Below, in pieces: positions 40,129 to 51,322 of a stretch of DNA of 64,000 nucleotides. The position numbers and the translations under genes were made by a program. The notes under the pieces are model-generated. The model was given only the letters and a program-made list of their open reading frames with translations, was not told the DNA's origin and ran no database searches. This DNA is from Agaricus subrufescens. Taxonomy: Eukaryota; Basidiomycota; Agaricomycetes; Agaricales; Agaricaceae. The first letter of the stretch is position 1, and every line of letters starts with the position of its first letter. The stretch is from positions 5,208,001 through 5,272,000 of the forward strand of contig CM057057.1 in assembly GCA_029945375.1 (NCBI GenBank), written 5' to 3'.

Positions 40129-42575
40129 TTGCGCGATGGAAACGTCCGGTTTCAAACTGGTCTCATGAAGTAACAAGAATGTCATCAGGGATCCTTTCTT
40201 GATGTACTAGGCGCGAGTGGAGATCAAACAGCATTGTAGTATCCCTTGATTTGGTGCCCATTAAGTGTGTGGTAGGCGTAATATCATATCTATAAAGTCT
40301 TTTTATGTCAGAAGCGGTGGACCACAGTAACGAAGACCCAAACAAGGATTGTGGCGCTCAATTGAAGTCTGACCGGGAGTCCAGGCTTGCGAAGTTAGAT
40401 TCTGACAGGCATGGACGAATTTGAGAGGTAAACATAGCCAGGAATATAGTCAAATGGACTGTCAGCAGGTGCGTAGTATTCTAGGATAACTAAATGTCAA
40501 CGTGAGGACTGGTTCGGACCTGATGAGGGCCGGAACCTGACCTTGTTCCGTACCTCCACCTCCCTTCTAGTATGTCTTTAGTCCAAAGTTATGATCTTCC
40601 TTTCTTCCCTAGCAATGGAACTCTACTGAACGCACATCCACAAGGCTGAGATACAAAAGAAAATAAGCAGAAGTTAGCCTCACCGCCTCGTGTAAGCAAC
40701 TAACACCGTTGCCTCATGTCTTTCGGTGCCAAGGGCCGGCCGAAGAGTCATGGCTTCTACAGGGACCCGTCCCTTATTCAATTGCCAATACTTCCTCCCG
40801 CTTGGTTCTGGTGTGGCTTGGCTTTATTTCTGGCTGTATCTCTCGATAATTTAACGATTGACATGGGAGACCCAAGTGTGTTGTGCGCCGGCTGAACGGA
40901 AGCCCATTCGCGTAAAGCAGCGTGTCAGACGCGAGGTACTATGTTTAAACGCTTTCCAGTAACGTGCGTGAGTATAATACATCAAACTCATATGGGACGG
41001 AATGCGGATATATGCCCGGACTTGTCCATTCATGGACGATTAGCGATCATGGCGTGGAGGGCGATCCCTGCCATATTACTGACATATCTCATACTCCGCG
41101 CCTTATGACTGGAGCCTTCAATGGTCCATTGACTGTTTCATGTGTCCTCTTTAGGGTTTGGGTTTTAAGTTGGGAGTGGTGGGCATCTAGAAGTAGTCTT
41201 TCTGTAGTTCTGCTCCTCGGATCTCTCGGCACGGTGTCGGAGACGGCGTTCAAACCTGGTCTGGCGCTATGAAATCTTTGGATTACGAGAACGAAGGTAT
41301 CCGATCTTTCTTCCATGGTATTTGTAGGGCAGTCAAGAAGGCGGGTATATGCTGAAGCGGAATTCTGGATTGAATAGAACACCCCTTGCTTCATTCCGAC
41401 TAGCACAAAATAAAGTAATTAGAAGAGAAGACAGCAACCTCCGTATCATCCGCTGCGATTGTAATCCAGTATACGCAAAGCTAACAGGTGTTGCATTATC
41501 AGCGCGTGTACTACCTCTGGAAACCAAAGACAGTGACTTGATCCCGGCGGTTATTCGTCGCTGGATCATCGAACACATGAGGCGTCACGGTTAGGCTCTT
41601 GCCGAAAAGCAACCTTCGGAGAACAAACATGGACCTTGTAGTTACTATTGCAGTGTCGACCTGGTTCCCTGCATTTCCATCCCTTCTCATCACCCATACG
41701 TGATCAGAAGAAGCTCTATTGCTCCGCTATCTGACTCGTATGTTTGCCGCTTCCTACCCCCTGATGTTTCAAAATCTCTTTCTTGCCTGACAGCGAAGTC
41801 GCAAAACAAAGGAAAAAACTGGGCTTGCCAAGTAATTTTTAACACTAGATCACTTCGATCGCCTGGATTGAGCCATGATGTGCATCGCCTCAAATGCCGC
41901 TGGTTCGTAAATCCCTCCCTGTCCCAAGTCGCTAGCACTAAAGGGTAAGAGAAGATAGCTCTCTTCCATCGCAGGTCTATGGACAAAGGATAAAGATAAC
42001 AAATTGTGACATTGCTCTAGTCAGATAACGGTCTGCATTCGACGTTGCGGTGCTTGTTCAAACGGGCTTCATTCCGAGATGGGTCGGATATCAACGTTAT
42101 CAGTGCGTACAGGGACTGTCTCCGCGTAAAAAGAGAAAACTCACTTTTCTAGAAGTTATGTTCCCGACCAATACGAGTTGGACGATGGCGCATCTGTCCA
42201 TTCTGCATCATGTCGGAGAAGGGTAGGAAAATGGGGTACATAAAATATTCCACCGAGCATACAAAGGAGCACAGCGGACTTTTAAAGCGTCTTATTAGAC
42301 CCCCTCGTTGCAATCTTGCCCTCTTGATCCTGCGTTTCCGAAATATTGCAGAGAGACGGATACTATTATATAGCCATTCCGGTGCTTGGTGGACCGCAGC
42401 GATGGGCGCCAGGTGACTTACGGAGTAGGAAAAGGGATGGCTATTCAGTTAGCATCGATAACACCTTAATGTGAGAGACTGCGAGCCCTAGATTCCAACT
42501 TGTCAGGACACCTATCCTCGCCGATAGATCTCTAGTAGGAAATCAAGATCTACTGGACCTGGACTGGACCACGTC
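40129..42575. other. gene-poor stretch
   Basis: About 2.4 kb without supported genes. Overlapping frames at 40851-41693 on both strands have no domain signal. Confidence 0.4.
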
Positions 42576-42582
42576 TATAAAT
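42576..42582 (+). promoter_or_regulatory. TATA box of FKBP copy a
   Basis: TATAAAT lies 97 bp upstream of the ATG at 42673. A similar TATAAATA precedes FKBP copy b. Confidence 0.45.
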
Positions 42583-42672
42583 GGCCGCTGCTACTTCGAC
42601 ATTTGTCCTCCACCAAAACTTTCACTTGCGTTCGAGTTCTCTCTTCCTTTCAAACTCTTCATTGTCTGCGAC

Positions 42673-43223
42673 ATGGGCGTACAAGTTGTCTCAACACATC
42701 CCGGCGATGGTAGGACATTTCCCCGCCCAGGAAGTACGTTCAGTTCTCCCTGTGAATTGAATCGAAAGACTGTTCTCAATGCGTTCTTCACCCACAGACT
42801 GTGTCAAGATCAATTATACTGGTACTCTCCTCGATGGAAAGAAGTTTGACTCTAGTATCGACCGGTGAGACCGTTATTGTCGTAGATGGGCGCACCCCTC
42901 ATATAATGATTCAAGTGGAAATGGTCCATTTCTGACGCAAATTGGCGTTGGCAAGGTAATTAGGGGGTGGGATGAAGGTATGCTAGTCCACTTTGCGCGT
43001 GTTTCTTGGAACTCATGTGTACCAGGCATCTGCAAGCTCTCGAAGGGAGAAAAGGCTCTCTTGATCGTTACACCTGATTATGTACGTTTTCTCTCCCCCC
43101 GATAGTTAATTTAAAGCCTCATGGTAATCAAATGCTCAGGGCTATGGTTCTCGGGGGTTCCCACCTTTCATCCCGCCCAATGCAACTCTCAGGTTCGAGG
43201 TGGAGCTCATAGATATCTTGTAG
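42673..43223 (+). CDS. FKBP12-type peptidyl-prolyl isomerase, copy a
   Basis: Five exons (42673-42733, 42798-42864, 42916-42977, 43026-43081, 43140-43223) give 109 aa, a single FKBP domain. Pocket residues are kept: NYTG (Tyr26 of human FKBP12), KKFDSS (Phe36-Asp37), [13 protein letters not shown] (Glu-Val-Ile region and Trp59), TPDYGYG (Tyr82) and LRFEVEL (Phe99). Such cytosolic proteins speed prolyl cis-trans isomerisation and are the receptors for FK506 and rapamycin. Compared with copies b and c, the first two exons are fused: there is no intron after the start codon, and exon 1 (61 nt) equals their 3+58 nt. Its N-terminal part ([23 protein letters not shown]) is more diverged than in the others. 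Confidence 0.9.
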
Positions 43224-45864
43224 ATTCGTTTCCGATTAGGACAGTGAGCGTGATTGGCGCTGGATGTTTCTTTTTTCATCATCTTCCTTGCTTCACCCGA
43301 TTGTTTTGTTGGGCTTTGGGACTAGTACCTCGTTTATATCATTCGGATCCGCCTTATCTGGTTACAAATTGTTTCTTGGTCATATCCTACATGCCATCAG
43401 TCAACTGTGCTTCCATTATACATGTCTTTCATGGACAATTGTCTTTTCTTTTTCTGACTTCATGATTCAATTTCCGACTGCATGAACGTATCTCTTATTG
43501 GAAACAAAATGAAAATGTCAATACAACCAAAGCCCCTCCGGCTACGATACCACCATCTTTTTTCGTAAGAATATTAGACGCGTACTGTATAGAATCAATC
43601 AAGCGTGTAAGCAGTAGTAAGCGTCCTTTATTCAGAGTTGACATCATTATATTGGTATTAAGAACCCTGACTGGTACCGGTGGGGTCTAGTCGCTTCTCC
43701 GGCAATCGAAAGGGTTTGTCTCTACAACGGCCATTCCCTTTTTCATTACTCTACAAGAACTGCAGTATAGCGTGGTCGATCACAAAAGCGCCTGGTAGTG
43801 GGACAACGTACCCAGGTACTATGATGTTCAAATGACGATCACCTCTTGATCGACTTGAGCAAAATGGATTTGTGGCTGAATTTTGATCTCCGTCTTGAAA
43901 GACACAAACCATCAAAACCCCAAAATTTCTCGGGATCTTCGGGTTTAAGAGAGAAGCACATTCGTTGTTATGATGAGCGACCGCTCCAAGTATCTCTTGT
44001 ACCATATCATTTCTGGTTGATAAAATGGGATAAGGGAGATGGCTAGACCCTCGTGGTCTAGCTGGTCTAGTTCCTTGTAATGAAGGCGCTCCTTGTGATG
44101 AGGGCCAGCCCGAGTCTATTTGCCGGCATATATCTGATACTTAGGATGAATACAACCATTTACATTATGTGCTATGCGTATTTCGGGCTAGCGGTTCGGT
44201 CCTTACCAGGGGTGATGAAAATATATCAAAACGAGTGGCGGACTCGGACACTTGAGACGGTTTCTCCCTTATCGACTTCCAAAAACGGGATCATTATACT
44301 CGAACCCGAGCGCACAGCTCTCGAAAAGGGACCCTGATGTACGTCCATGTTCCGTATCTAATGGAGAAAATATGTGCACCTGATACCTTTCCATTTTCGA
44401 GTGATCGACTCCATGTGGGGACAACGTGAGTTTGATTAGCACTCTGAGAGAAACAGTGACATACCGCGGTATGCATGGAGTAGCAATACATCAAGAATAA
44501 GTGTCAGCGGGGTTTCGTCAACACTGATAAGTTCCTCGAATTCTTGAAGTTCTAGGAAACAATTGGTATCGCCGGTGGGAATCAGATACTGTGTTTAGCT
44601 CACTGTGTTTGGTACTTGAAATGCCCCGTTTATATCGCCATGGAGTAGCGTGTGGCGTATATGTTAACACCCCCGGCAGATATATTGACAGGATACTTTG
44701 ATCGTAATCATTATAATTGTAATAGACCGAAGCACAGAAGAAAGGTCTTTAAGAGTACAGATCCCCAGAGATCAAGCTCGTAATGTATTCAATACATCTA
44801 GCGAGTGCCTCACGTCTTGCAATCGCAATAAATCAAGTCTTCTCCCAGCTCACGCTGCGTTCTGAAGACTTCATTGTCTCAACACGCCTAGTCCATGGCC
44901 CCTAGCTTGAACAACGAGGTAGGGATCCTGTCAATCGAGCATTAGAATAAGGTTTTACACGATCGGTTACGGGTAATTTCGCGAATTTGGAAGTTTCGAA
45001 GCAATGGATTTGAGGGACCCGTCTCCCAATTAGTAACAGTGAGCAAAAATATTGGTCGCGGTGTGAGCAAATACGAAGTCTTCCTCGGATCCTCTGGTCA
45101 AATGACTTGTGAAAGAACCTTTAAAGGACTCATGTGAACATAAATTGGGGATTTAAATAACATATTATTATTGCTCATCTGTGATTGATTAATCCGATGA
45201 TCACATCGGACTAATAAGGGCTCTCGGTTCCTATTTATACCTTCACTCAACCAACGCGTTTCCCGTGCTGTTGGTTTCTCCACCGCCTGGGAGTAAAACT
45301 GCGAGGATCTAAAACGGCACTGCGCAAACATCAACATTGACAACCCGTATCCTACGCTCCAACGCAACAGAACCCGAATGACAGCAGAGTCTTGCATTCG
45401 GACGGTCCAAGAGGCGACACATCCATCTTTGGTTAGGATGAATGCAGCATCATCGTATTTGGAACTCTGGGGTTCTAAATTTCCACCAGCGCGGTGGGAA
45501 TGAATCGCTGACCTGATCGCTCTTGATCTTAGCGACGTCGAGACGTACGAGCCTCAAGGCCTCCCCGATAAAGTTTCCTTTGTTCTCCCGACAGTTACCC
45601 AGACTACGCAACAACTCATGTCGTATTTCCGCTGCCATCTCACTCAAATCGGTTATGATCGTGTGGGGTAGACAGGAATGGTAGTGATTATCGGATATAT
45701 CGATAACACTGCTAGTCTATCGGAGCACGTTCTCCGATGGGGAAAAAGACAGGCTTAAATCATCAAGTAAGAGGACGACTTTTGATGGATCGGCCTTGTT
45801 ACACTGTTAAGATACCTCAAAAAACAATATCATGATTCTGCAACAGAGTTAAATTATGGTTGGG
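43224..45864. other. gene-poor stretch between FKBP copies a and b
   Basis: About 2.6 kb without a supported gene. Short frames at 43846-44494 and 45098-45647 show no family signal. The segment starts with T-rich 3' flank of copy a. Confidence 0.4.
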
Positions 45865-45872
45865 TATAAATA
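45865..45872 (+). promoter_or_regulatory. TATA box of FKBP copy b
   Basis: TATAAATA lies 121 bp upstream of the ATG at 45986, a plausible distance for a gene whose leader ends at a start-codon exon. Confidence 0.45.
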
Positions 45873-45985
45873 CTATCGGGTTACTCAACTGTCGCTATCG
45901 ATAGCTCCTCGGGGGAGATCGATTACTTTTGTCTCAAACATTCCATTCAGCTCTCATCACCTTTCCGCTTCATCTCTATCTAGCC

Positions 45986-46596
45986 ATGGTCTGACCTTTG
46001 CTCTATTCCACGACTTCACAGTGCTAATTCACGAACTATGTAGGGTGTGACTATTGAAACGATCAATAAGGGAGACGAGGTCCACTTTCCGAAGCCTGGA
46101 GGTCTGTTGTTGCTGGGAAGTCCTTCCCTTCGGATCCGACACTGAATATCGGGTATTTAGACCATGTCACAATCCACTATGTTGGAACTCTAATAAATGG
46201 GAAAGTATTCGATTCTAGTCGCGATCGGTGGGCATCAGTTGTTGCAATAGAATGGCCTCAGCTCCTGAACGTGTTTTGTGAACAGCGACGAGCCATTTCA
46301 AACCCAGATCGGTACTGGAAAAGTTATCAAAGGTTGGGATGAAGGTAAAGCAAGATCGTGACAACAACGAAACTAATCAACTGACACGCTATCCGAGGCG
46401 TCGTGAAGCTTTCACTCAACCAGAAAGCCAAATTGACAATCACTCCAGACTATGTGAGTTTCAATTCCTGGTTCCGAGTTCCCCCCGCAATGTATCCTTT
46501 TATTTTTGACAGGGTTATGGCGAGAATGGCTTTCCACCTGTAATCCCACCGAATTCGACCTTGATTTTCGAGGTGGAGCTTTTAAGGATTAATTGA
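45986..46596 (+). CDS. FKBP12-type peptidyl-prolyl isomerase, copy b
   Basis: Six exons (45986-45988, 46044-46101, 46161-46227, 46286-46344, 46398-46453, 46513-46596) give 108 aa, the classic FKBP12 length. Exon 1 codes only for the initiator Met: ATG is followed directly by a GTCTGA donor, and exon 2 opens GGTGTGACT (GVTIETI). The canonical pocket residues are present: IHYVG, VFDSS, IGTGKVIKGWDEG, TPDYGYG, PPNSTLIFEVELLRIN. Exon lengths 3/58/67/59/56/84 match copy c except for the last exon, so the copies arose by duplication after this intron pattern existed. Copy a carries the same phases without the first intron. Function as for copy a; which copy is the main FK506/rapamycin target cannot be told from sequence. 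Confidence 0.88.
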
Positions 46597-47329
46597 ATGT
46601 GACTGTCTATGCGAGTCGTCGCCTCGAGCACCAAAATTGATGAATTGAGGACGATTAATTTTAGTTTTTCGAATAAATGCGGTTTTCTCATAACGGTGAA
46701 CTTCACTCAACTCCCGCAAACGTTTGAACTAGTCGGCCTTTCCAATGTTGAGCCGCTCCAATTTCTGATGGTTAGGCACCATAGACTGTAGCCTTTCCAT
46801 GGTCACACCTTATCTCGTCATCAAATACGCAAGACAAGAGAGTGCATTACATCATTAATCACTGGACAAGAGTTTATCCATTGTAGAGAAGCTGAAGAGG
46901 GGCACTCAAAATGATTCTATACTGAATCCGATGAAGCCTGAAGATGTTGTGGGTTGAGGACGTGTCAAGTAGTGAATATGATATTCTGAACCACAAACAA
47001 GTTCTTGCCTGTGATATATATGAAGACAGGAAACCAGCTAATTGGTACGTGGGGTTGACGAACGTTGTCTACGTTACTCGGAAAGTGATGCACACAAACC
47101 AAGTGACCGTAGACAAGTAAAGACCTGATTGAGAAGAGGCTCCACGCGGCAGCCGCGCAGTATGCCTCAGGGAATCCGTTGCACATGCATTCCTCAGCGA
47201 GGAACGGCGACATTTACCGTATCAGGATGGCTATTTTTACCGCATACGAATTCTTGGTCTCCAAACCGATAAACGCTTAGAGTGTTTTAGGCATCGACCA
47301 ATTCAATGACGCAAATGTGATGGCCACGT
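46597..47329. other. no gene recognised
   Basis: About 0.7 kb between the convergent FKBP copy b and GPALPP1-like genes; presumably 3' flanks. Confidence 0.45.
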
Positions 47330-48219
47330 TCATAGGAAACTTCCTCCTTTACCTGACCCAAATCTGTCTCCTAGCCCCTTGGCTTCTCGGATCATTTGGT
47401 TGCGTTTGCGGTCATCCATAAGACGTCCACCAATAGACATGTCTCTCGAGTGATCCCAGATAGCTTTCTCCGATTCGTCGTCTCCATCTCCTGTCTTGTT
47501 CTTTGAAGAGTGTTGCTCCACTAGTGATGGCCCTCGTGATTTTTGCTTCAAGGCAGCAAGTTAGCAATAGTGTGGAAACGTGAAGAGGGAAAACCCACCG
47601 TATACTCGTCAACCCCTTTCCTAATGCTCTCCTCTTCTCGCTTACTTCGCTTACGATCTGAGGGACCTATGCCAAGTGCCTCCTCATTCGCAACGTCAAC
47701 AGCACGTCTCTTCTTTCCGGCTACTTCATCTGCTATCCTCTGTTGCCTTTCCGCGGGGGTTTCGGTCCATAAGGTGGTATCACCTTTGTTCACGGGGCCG
47801 CTTGATTTTGAGAATTGACGGGCTTTCAGCTTTGTTGTGTCCAATTCTATTTTGCATAAGGTATTAGTATGCAGACAAGGACAAAGGAGGCAAAGTGCAA
47901 AATACGTACTACCAAGGAGATCACTAGCACTTGGCGGGACCAACATCCACTCCTCACGCTTGAGAGCCTTCGGCTCTTTGGCCAACTCTTCATTCTTTCG
48001 TCGACGTTCTTCTCTTTCCATGAATTCTGCTACGGCATCCTTCTCGTGCATGGGTTGAAGTCCCTCCGGTAACGGTTGGGGACCGACGTCATCATCATCG
48101 TCGTCGTCCGAATCGTCATCCTGGCTCGAGCGTGATAAATCAGGAGGCAGAGAGGGTCCTAGTACGCGGCGCGGCGGCTCAGGAGATGTTTTTGACCCAG
48201 GAATGTCGGGTCCTATCAT
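47330..48219 (-). CDS. GPALPP1-like protein (DUF3752)
   Basis: Three exons on the minus strand (48219-47913, 47846-47599, 47545-47330) give 256 aa. The N-terminus has the repeated G-P-x-x-P motifs that name the family (IGPDIPG, LGPSLPPDL, VGPQPLP), with an acidic run of Asp between the second and third. The rest is charged and helical: EFMEREERRRKNEE, KREEWMLVPPSASDLL, TLWTETPAERQQRI (the DUF3752 signature region) and KAIWDHSRDMSIGGRLMDD, ending in SGKGGSFL. It is probably nuclear, judging by its basic KKRRAVDV and DRKRSKRE patches. The molecular function of the family is not established. Both introns are GT-AG and were chosen by phase. Confidence 0.85.
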
Positions 48220-48873
48220 GGCGGTGTAAGGGGGAAAGGTATTCCGTGATTAGGTAAGCCAAAGGTACCTTCAATCAGGCCTCCGTCCGAGTCAGTGAAG
48301 TTGCGAAATTTCCTGGAAAATTCCATCTCATTGAATCATAGTCTGATGAGTACCATTATTAACTCATGTATGTGTTTAACATAGGTTCCATGAAAGGGTA
48401 AATTGTATGCCGACCGGGTCTCTTTGTTCTCCATGAACCGATTTATCCGCGTTTCTATCAGAACTGTCAGACTATACTTCAAGATTATTCCTAGTCGTTG
48501 ACTGTTTGAATTCTCAAACAGTTTTTCCCAACATTCTTGTTCCCAAATTCAAACAAACATTTAGCTTCGGCCCATCCTCAATTAGGCCCTCTACCAGAAT
48601 CGATAGCGACACTGGTACTAGTAGTTCTTTCTTTCTGGATGTCTCCGATATACTCGGTCAGTGGTATCCGAGATATCCCGTGTCTTGACACCTGGCATCT
48701 ATCTTAGAAACTCTGGAACAATTAACGTAGAGGGACGGCCAGGGCACGGCTGGTAATAATCGGATGCATTCAATTATCGGCGGATCCCTGGAGATGAAAA
48801 GCGCTAGAGACAGCTTTAAATGCACTTAGTTTGCCCCAAAGTTAAACGATAAGCTCTCAACTGGTATCTCACT
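48220..48873. other. intergenic region between GPALPP1-like gene and secreted-protein copy 2
   Basis: About 650 bp between two divergent starts, so it should contain both promoters. The right part shares an AGCTTTAAATGCACTTAG-like stretch with the leaders of the other secreted-protein copies. Confidence 0.4.
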
Positions 48874-49329
48874 ATGCGATTCTTCATCTTCACCGTCATT
48901 GCGTTCGCTTGTGGTATATTGGCGGCACCTCAAGCGATACCAGAGTTCTGTGCGCTCACTGTCCAAATACTTGTTTGCGACGTGGTTTAATGCTTGTCAT
49001 TTTACAGGCAGTATAGGTACCACAACTGGAGGTTTCCACGTAAGTCTCTTCTAAGTATGATTGTTATTGCCTCAGTCAGACATTGACATAACGGCTATTC
49101 GTTATTCGTTTGATATCGTAGCCCTGTAAGTACAATCTAACTTGGCCCACTGAGAGCTTACATGGTAGCTTGACATACTATCCACCAAGGCCCCGCGGGA
49201 TACAAATGCTGCGGTCCCATTTCTATTCAAGGCGGAAGGTGATTCTTACGATCATTCACTATTGCCTGGATTGAAATGGTGCTTTCTAGGTGCTACCCCG
49301 ATATTCCTGGCACTTTCTGCCCTGGCTAA
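48874..49329 (+). CDS. small secreted cysteine-rich protein, copy 2
   Basis: Five exons (48874-48949, 49008-49039, 49122-49125, 49190-49238, 49290-49329) give 66 aa. The signal peptide is MRFFIFTVIAFACGILA, then APQ. The mature part has six Cys with the core HPCPAGYKCCGP and ends CYPDIPGTFCPG. Exon 3 is the 4-nt CCCT flanked by ATCGTAG and GTAAGTA; without it the reading frame and the first Cys of the CPxGYxCC core are lost. Exon 4 is 49 nt, as in all copies. This is the longest copy because its second exon is 32 nt and adds a GTTTGGFH spacer. Likely extracellular, function unknown. The pattern PCPAGYKCCGP...CYP...CP is one I associate with unassigned small secreted proteins of Agaricomycetes. 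Confidence 0.72.
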
Positions 49330-49370
49330 GAGCCGGGTCACATGCCGGAGTTCTAATGCCAGAAGAATCA

Positions 49371-49768
49371 AACTTAATGGAACACCGTGCGAGGAACGAG
49401 CGCGGTGTGTTGTCTCGGAAGGGCAGTCCGTGTGAAAGATGGAATCATAATAATATAGTGACCCTTGATATAATCTTCGTCTCTCTCCTCCCTGTGCTGA
49501 GTGGACGGCACCGCTACCTGCTCGCGATTTCTTTAAAACCACCCACCCTATCCCATACATCATCATTAGATGAGACTATTGGCACAGGTAGGTGTAGGTT
49601 GTACACATCTGGGCGACCCGATGCTGTTCCAACCTTGCTCTTACCGCCTGGAGACCTGGAGACGACTATCCCTCCAGGCCTTTCCACTCCCCCGCTCACA
49701 TGGCCATAGTCTTATATATTTATCATTGGGAACGCGTACCCGGCGCCCGGAGGAGAATATCCCGTAAT
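49371..49768. other. about 400 bp present only in the plus-strand copy of the duplication
   Basis: Flanks AGAATCAAA and ACATATCCAGATGATTCAGG are contiguous in the partner copy but separated here by about 400 bp. The extra sequence is GC-richer than its surroundings, and I see no terminal inverted repeat or clear target duplication. It may be an insertion here or a deletion in the partner. Confidence 0.5.
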
Positions 49769-49906
49769 ACATATCCAGATGATTCAGGATTTTGTAAATC
49801 AATTACATGGTCATTTGTCGGTGATAGGGGATCAGAAAGACAAGTGACAGCTCTTAAAACGCTCAGACTGCCAGAACGTTGAATGACATCTTCATCCCAC
49901 TTGACC

Positions 49907-49970
49907 ATAACGTTGACCATCTTCACCACTAATGCTTTTGCTTGTGAGCTACCGGCAGCACGCCAAGCTG
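49907..49970 (+). pseudogene. relic of a secreted-protein signal-peptide exon
   Basis: The stretch ACCATCTTCACCACTAATGC ... GTGAGCTACCGGCAGCACGCCAA aligns with exon 1 of copy 3 (ACTATCTTCACCGTTATTGCC ... GTCCTAGCAGCACCTCAA). The ATG has become ATA and the frame is broken. No further exons follow before the promoter of copy 3, so this is an exon-sized remnant of another array member. Confidence 0.55.
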
Positions 49971-50212
49971 TGTCTGGATTTATACATCTACAGAATTCAC
50001 TAGTCTTATAAGACTGGTTAGCGCAAGATCATGGTTTTCCATATTTCTATAATCTATTGATTCTGTGTTTCGTAATTCAGTTACATATATTCTCGGTGTA
50101 GGTCTTTTGTCGGCAAATCCCAGGAGATGAGAAAGGCCGGAGACATGATAGCTTTAAGAGCACTCAAACTGCCTGAGTGTAAAAAGATCTTATTCCTCTC
50201 AGTCTGTCTACT

Positions 50213-50634
50213 ATGCGAGTCACTATCTTCACCGTTATTGCCTTTGTCTGCGGAGTCCTAGCAGCACCTCAAACAGTGTCACCAACCTCAGCTTGTGGGT
50301 TCATATATTCTTTAGATGCCTTAATGTCTCTTATTCGACTACAGGTGACGCAACTGCAGCAAACGTGGGTCTCTTCTGTCTCTCAGATTCGTTATCCGAG
50401 CTAAATACCGATTAAACTGCCTTTTACCATCCATTTGAACCTCGTAGCCATGTGAGTAGAACAAATCCCGACCCAATAGTTTATGAAAATAACGATTCCG
50501 AAGGTCCCCCCGGTTACCTGTGCTGTCAACCTGTTTTTAGTCTACCCGCGCAGTGAGTCCTACGATTTCACTGTTATCAACCAGACTCAAGCGGCGATTT
50601 CAGATGCTATCATGTTACTGTCTGCCCTGGATGA
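50213..50634 (+). CDS. small secreted cysteine-rich protein, copy 3
   Basis: Five exons (50213-50294, 50345-50364, 50448-50451, 50504-50552, 50604-50634) give 61 aa. The signal peptide is MRVTIFTVIAFVCGVLA, then APQ, nearly identical to copy 1. The mature core is PCPPGYLCCQP and the end is CYHVTVCPG. The 4-nt exon is CCAT between CCTCGTAG and GTGAGTAG. Copies 1 and 3 are the two ends of the inverted duplication. Their signal peptides and promoters are closely alike, while the mature parts differ at most non-Cys positions outside the GYLCCQ core. Secreted, function unknown. Confidence 0.72.
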
Positions 50635-51322
50635 GGGGCACATACATGCACCGGGGGCGGGCTGTAATTTGTCTAGTATACCAAATCAACTATCTTTTTC
50701 AGCAAAAGTATATAAATAAACCTTGAACGTTATCAGGGTTACTAAAATTAAACCATCATCAACACAGTCCTTCCAATTTCCAAATCTACAAATGATTAGG
50801 GTGCAGAATGTGTCGACTATGGAGCTCTAATGTGTCTTTTATACTTCATAAAAATGGTAGAAGTTGGGGCTTTGAGGCTGGTGGGCAAGGATGTCGTTAA
50901 ATCCTGGCGGTGAAAAAGCGGTAGAGGGGATTACGTGATTAAATATGTACAAAGGATAACGTCCACGCTTCGCCGAACTTATGGCATATCATGTATCCAA
51001 TAAACAGGTTTCCGTGAGATGACTGGCAGTTTTGATACAAATATTAATTCCCCTCGTTCTCCATGGCACTATATTGTCGGCATTTCTTGTCCCATGAAAT
51101 AAACTTAGACATAACTATATATAAACGCTATGCTTTTCTTCTCCTGTCACTTTATCTAATTGTTTCAGAATCAATTATGACCCACAGGTGGCAGAGATAC
51201 AGTCAGTTGGTAACAATTAATGAGTAACAGGGTGTGGGACAGGCGCAGGCCGGGGGTTGATTTAAAAAACGCTCAGCCTATCTAAGTGTTTAAGCAAACA
51301 GCTTTTTCCCAGCTACTTTATT

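Larger units (their letters stand above)
49110..50688 (+). repeat. segment duplicated in inverted orientation at 36.5-37.7 kb
   Basis: The plus strand here aligns with the minus strand of 36541-37690. It covers the 3' exons of copy 2, the intervening promoter-like region, an exon-1 relic and the whole of copy 3 with about 50 bp downstream. It is longer than its partner because of about 400 bp at 49371-49768. Confidence 0.75.
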
